A stretch of DNA of 64,000 bases, from contig JBEKDZ010000003.1 in assembly GCA_050014095.1 (NCBI GenBank), positions 248,001-312,000 on the forward strand, in the 5' to 3' direction. The DNA is from RBG-13-51-18 sp050014095 (GTDB lineage Bacteria; Chloroflexota; Dehalococcoidia; Dehalococcoidales; RBG-16-60-22). A program made the translations under genes and the position numbers. Below the pieces are notes generated by a model, which worked only from the letters and a program-made list of their open reading frames with translations, made no database searches and was not told the DNA's origin. Below, piece by piece: positions 60,986-64,000 of this stretch (position 1 is its first letter; every line of letters starts with the position of its first letter).

Positions 60986-61671
60986 AATCTTATCTTACAC
61001 CAGAAGAGATAATCACTCTTGAGAATGCGGCTTCGAACCTAAGAGACCGACTTCTGATTCACACGTTGTTTCATTTGGGATGCCGTGTCTCCGAAGCGCT
61101 AGGGATTACTGTAGAGGATATCGACCTTGCCGCGGGTACTGTTAGTATTGAGCATCTGAAGATGCGCATGAAGTTATCCTGTCCCCACTGTGCAGTCGGG
61201 CTCGGCAGGAGTCACACCTATTGTCCTAGGTGCGGAGTTAAAGTAGATAAGGTAGTTGCTGAGGAAAAGGAACACCGCCGACAAAGAGTCCTACCTATTG
61301 ACCAAGATACACTGGCTATGCTTAAAGACTACATCGAACGAGGTGGCCCGGTTGTTAAAGATGACAAACGACTTCTCTTCGGAATAAACCGTCATCGTGC
61401 TTGGCAGATAGTTAAAGAATGTGCTGAAAGGGCAGGCTTACCCAAAATCACCAACCCTGAAACGGGAAAGTCTCACAACGTTAGCCCTCATAGATTTAGA
61501 GATGCCTTCGCAGTTAATGCGATAAAGGTTGATGATTCTGGCGACGGCCTGCGACTTCTCCAGGAGCACCTCGGACATCAGAGTTTCAATACAACAGCCA
61601 AATACAGAAAAGTCGCCGGTGAAGAGCACCGCGAGTGGTATGACAAGTTGTGGAAGGGTAATAAGTCATGA
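60982..61671 (+). CDS. Tyrosine recombinase with an inserted zinc ribbon
   Basis: 229 residues: only the catalytic half, no N-terminal core-binding domain. Catalytic Arg in HLGCRVSEALGI, then an insert carrying CPHC ... CPRC (LKMRMKLSCPHCAVGLGRSH then TYCPRCGVKVDKVV), which makes a zinc ribbon of about 26 residues between the Arg motif and the Lys beta-hairpin (RVLPIDQDTL). Then His-x-x-Arg in SPHRFRDAFAV, the second His in EHLGHQSFNTTAKY and Tyr in the same segment. Overlaps both neighbours by ATGA. A second recombinase beside a serine integrase suggests a different role, such as dimer resolution or excision. Confidence 0.8.
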   Translation: MKSYLTPEEIITLENAASNLRDRLLIHTLFHLGCRVSEALGITVEDIDLAAGTVSIEHLKMRMKLSCPHCAVGLGRSHTYCPRCGVKVDKVVAEEKEHRRQRVLPIDQDTLAMLKDYIERGGPVVKDDKRLLFGINRHRAWQIVKECAERAGLPKITNPETGKSHNVSPHRFRDAFAVNAIKVDDSGDGLRLLQEHLGHQSFNTTAKYRKVAGEEHREWYDKLWKGNKS

Positions 61672-62171
61672 CCTTTCCACTTAAACCTAAGCGCGGGGGA
61701 TTCCTAAGGCCTTTCGGCTGCGGCTGGTTTATCCGAGAATTTTTACTGGGCCACGGCCCGTATGGTTCACCAACCCTAGACCCAAGTGTTGGTGCTCCTC
61801 AAGCCGATATTTTCCACTACTACAAATTAGCACTTATAAGAGCCACGGCATTAGATAGAGCCACCAGAACAGAAGAGAGAACAGCCAAGCGAGAAAAACG
61901 AGTAATCAATCCTGACACCATAGATAAGCTCGCCCAAAGATACTTGTCTCGAATGCCGTATAAAGCCCAGGGCTGTCGGTATCATTCGTTTGTCGTCTAC
62001 TTCTCGACTCTTCAAAGACTGGGCTGGGTCGAACCCACAGGTCAAGAAGAGCCTTCAGCGTTTCAAGACTACTACCCACCAGGTCAACCTCGAAAATATT
62101 TTCTACTCACCAATACCGGAATGGCTGCCAGCGATAGCGAATGGGCTAATCCTACACAGAGAACTCGATAA
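61668..62171 (+). CDS. Element-encoded hypothetical protein
   Basis: 167 residues, coupled to the recombinase by an ATGA. Contains a basic N-terminus (MTFPLKPKRGGFLRPFGCGW), a helical middle (RATALDRATRTEERTAKREK) and a winged-helix-like segment (INPDTIDKLAQRYLSRMPYKAQGCRYHSFVVYFSTLQRLGWVEP). Possibly DNA-binding; not recognised. Confidence 0.5.
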   Translation: MTFPLKPKRGGFLRPFGCGWFIREFLLGHGPYGSPTLDPSVGAPQADIFHYYKLALIRATALDRATRTEERTAKREKRVINPDTIDKLAQRYLSRMPYKAQGCRYHSFVVYFSTLQRLGWVEPTGQEEPSAFQDYYPPGQPRKYFLLTNTGMAASDSEWANPTQRTR

Positions 62172-62648
62172 CTAAAAACGGCATCCTCACCAATGCCCCT
62201 AACAGTTCTAGCACGCTCCATAATCCACAACCAGCCTCTTTAATGCCTTCTGATATACCAATTATCAGCCGATTGCTAAAGACACAATAACCCTAGCCGA
62301 ATAACGAAAAGTTCAATCGCCTACCTCTCTAGAGAGCCTGTAGTGCTTACAGCTCATTTTCACAGCTTAAGACCATACTCCAAATTGTTCAATTTCAGGT
62401 ATTTTAGCTTTGACAGGGTTTTAAGGCGGTTTAGCTTTGATAAGTCAAAAGTCCGTAAATATAGGTTCATTCTGTAATATCACTTTCCTTCCTTTTGTTC
62501 AATACTAAATATGGAATATCTACGCACTTTAACAACCGAATATCAATAGAGCCTTGACCCGAACGCTTGCCCTATCTGGCGAGTAAATAAAGTGCCCTAG
62601 ACTAGCTGACACTAGCTAGGGCAAATCTAACAAAGGCGGTGAGGCACA
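62172..62648. other. Gene-free spacer in the integrated element
   Basis: 477 bases with no recognised gene or repeat. Just upstream of the next gene GCCCTAG (62594-62600) and CTAGGGC (62616-62622) form a hairpin over inner CTAG repeats, lying 22 bases before the ribosome site. It may be an operator or terminator-like element for the sigma-like gene. Confidence 0.4.
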
Positions 62649-63194
62649 ATGCTAGACTGGGACAAGTATATCGCAGTAGCCGACAGGTTTCAACACAAGG
62701 CAAAGAGACAGGACAGAGAGGACTTGAAGCATACCATCATACTAAGGTTAGCTCAAGTCGCCAGCAATAACGGACACAAGCCGTTTACCGAAGCCGTGAT
62801 GTATCGTATAGCCAGCTATGTAGTCGCTGATTATTGGCGGACACAATACAAGCTCACTAACGGACTGGACTGTGGAAGCTGTAGCCGAAAGCAAAGGCAA
62901 AAATGCCGGTCTGGAGACTTATATCATCAGTGCCCTAAAGCTATCAAGCTGGAGAGTTTAAGTAAGCCCATCATAGACAGCGAAGGGCATATTACCGAGC
63001 TTGGGGAACTGATAGCCGATGATAGGGCTATTGACCTTGACGCTTGGCTGGAAGCTAAAACATTCCTGCTAGGCTTCCCTAAAAGGCTGATGGAAATAGC
63101 CTATAAAATAGACAACGGCGACAACCTGACTAATGCAGACATGATTTATCTTTGCCGTTTTAGGAAAAAAGACCAAATAAAGCTTTTTAAGTGA
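62649..63194 (+). CDS. Sigma-70 region-2-like protein of the element
   Basis: 181 residues. DREDLKHTIILRLAQVASNN and YRIASYVVADYWRTQYKLTNG resemble sigma factor region 2, and CGSCSRKQRQKCRSGDLYHQCP is a four-cysteine insert. A C-terminal helical segment may be region-4-like. No clean family name; it could set transcription of the element's own genes. Preceded by a hairpin and a GAGGC ribosome site. Confidence 0.55.
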   Translation: MLDWDKYIAVADRFQHKAKRQDREDLKHTIILRLAQVASNNGHKPFTEAVMYRIASYVVADYWRTQYKLTNGLDCGSCSRKQRQKCRSGDLYHQCPKAIKLESLSKPIIDSEGHITELGELIADDRAIDLDAWLEAKTFLLGFPKRLMEIAYKIDNGDNLTNADMIYLCRFRKKDQIKLFK

Positions 63195-63234
63195 AAGGTT
63201 TTAACCTCAAATCCCGACTTATATAGTGGAAGCA

Positions 63235-63309
63235 CCGATAATGCCAGCGAGTTGCGGGTTATCGGTTAGCTTACTACTAGGCGAAGCCGATAGCCTTGCC
63301 CACTATCGG
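63235..63309 (+). promoter_or_regulatory. Two tandem hairpins with the same stem
   Basis: CCGATAA (63235-63241)/TTATCGG (63259-63265) and CCGATAG (63287-63293)/CTATCGG (63303-63309) are two successive hairpins with almost the same arms, between the sigma-like gene and the clamp ORF. A protein binding pair or attenuator-like leader is possible. Confidence 0.4.
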
Positions 63310-63332
63310 ATAGCCAAAAGGAAGGTGTTCAA

Positions 63333-64000
63333 ATAGAACAACTGAATATTGAGGGCAAGCGTTCAGGTGAGGGCTTTGTGGCACACAAGGCGATACTGGT
63401 AAACGCCTTAAGTCGGGCACTAGCCGAAAGGGTGGTGCTCATCGACTTTACCATCGGGCGTAAAGGTTTCCTTACCTATCTTAAGTCTCTCGGCGGGAGC
63501 AACATCGTTAAGGTAGTTCCTGCCAACGGTAGTGCTAGCGGGTCGCAGACTAACGGACACAAGAGACTTAAGGTGGTCTGCGGAGCTAATACCAGCTACC
63601 TTGACGACATGGCTTGGGTGGGTGAGAAAACACCCTTGACGCTCTGCGATGTCAGAGTCAGCCCTTCCAATACTGTCAAGCCTAACCTCGGAGCACTGGA
63701 GCTATCGGAAGCCCTGTCAAGGGTATTACCCTTTACTGCCAGAGAGGATAATAGACCTGTCTTACAGTGTGTCCTCTTTAAGGTGGCAGAAGGGAAGCTC
63801 ACGCTAGTGAGCGCCGATGGTTTCAGACTATCCGTCGTAAAGCTGGATTATGATGGTGATGAGGGGCAAGTCCTGATAAACAGGGATGAGCTAAGGGGTG
63901 TCACCAGTGCTTTACGGCGTGCCTATCGGGTGAGGGTAAGCTTTGAGAAAAACGGAGAAAGCCTTGACGGCATGAGCCTCGTACTGGATACCGAGCTAAT
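63333..64000 (+). CDS. DnaN-like sliding clamp, partial (runs off the window)
   Basis: The open frame from 63294 to the window edge has no early ATG. AAGGAAGG at about 63319-63326 is followed at 63333 by an in-frame ATA; a CTG lies at 63342 and a GTG at 63378, so the start is uncertain and may be non-AUG. The second half resembles DnaN domain 2: ALELSEALSRVLPFTAREDNRPVLQCVLFKV, LTLVSADGFRLSVVKL, INRDELRGVTSALRRAYRVRVSF. A beta-clamp on a mobile element is unusual and would serve its own replication, or tether a recombinase or repair enzyme. About two thirds of the usual ~370 residues are seen. Confidence 0.6.
   Translation, partial: MEQLNIEGKRSGEGFVAHKAILVNALSRALAERVVLIDFTIGRKGFLTYLKSLGGSNIVKVVPANGSASGSQTNGHKRLKVVCGANTSYLDDMAWVGEKTPLTLCDVRVSPSNTVKPNLGALELSEALSRVLPFTAREDNRPVLQCVLFKVAEGKLTLVSADGFRLSVVKLDYDGDEGQVLINRDELRGVTSALRRAYRVRVSFEKNGESLDGMSLVLDTEL

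Overview
The window looks like a chromosome segment of an anaerobic member of the Chloroflexota, most likely class Dehalococcoidia. This is inferred from gene content and order: a dxr-rseP-ispG-proS block, infC-rpmI-rplT-pheS-pheT, a TGS-less ThrRS, GuaB3, BioY and many low-molecular-weight iron-sulfur and CoA enzymes. It is not proven, because the window holds no rRNA gene.

Layout. 1-7.5 kb: the end of an ACR3 arsenite exporter, a SIMPL lipoprotein, a KARI of the Bacteroidetes/fungal type, the riboflavin operon ribE-ribBA-ribH, and small genes. 7.5-16.6 kb: BioY, thrS, infC-rpmI-rplT, pheS-pheT, then an AbrB-type regulator with arsM behind a strong promoter carrying a palindrome. 16.6-24 kb (minus strand): an ABC-2 exporter pair, proS, ispG, rseP, dxr. 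24-30 kb: small zinc proteins, a glutaredoxin-PDZ gene with an in-frame UGA that looks like selenocysteine, a ferredoxin, a Crp/Fnr regulator, a response regulator with a kinase DHp-only protein, a conserved hypothetical and a bicupin. 30-38.4 kb: a REP-associated (RAYT) transposase, guaB3, rsmI, metG, a polyprenyl diphosphate synthase, moaE and ftsH.

38.7-56.5 kb is a catabolic region. It has a molybdopterin enzyme pair closely resembling pyrogallol-phloroglucinol transhydroxylase (AthL/AthS), a VOC protein, a CoA-disulfide-reductase-like protein with rhodanese, a class II aldolase and a giant exported beta-propeller-like protein. An operon-like set follows: enoyl-CoA hydratase, an amidohydrolase of the decarboxylase type, an OYE-GltD fusion flavoprotein and a CoA transferase. 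Together they suggest anaerobic breakdown of aromatic or polyphenolic acids to CoA thioesters.

56.5-64 kb: a DegP-like protease, then tRNA-Leu, tRNA-Arg and tRNA-Val. The last bases of tRNA-Val encode the C-terminus of a large serine recombinase, which marks the left end of an integrated element. That element carries an HTH-type protein, a tyrosine recombinase with an inserted zinc ribbon, a sigma-like protein and a DnaN-like sliding clamp that runs off the window.

Intergenic spaces are full of short palindromic repeats of several families. Two promoters (thrS and a 32-codon ORF) place the predicted transcription start on the ATG, suggesting leaderless mRNAs. infC appears to start at AUU.
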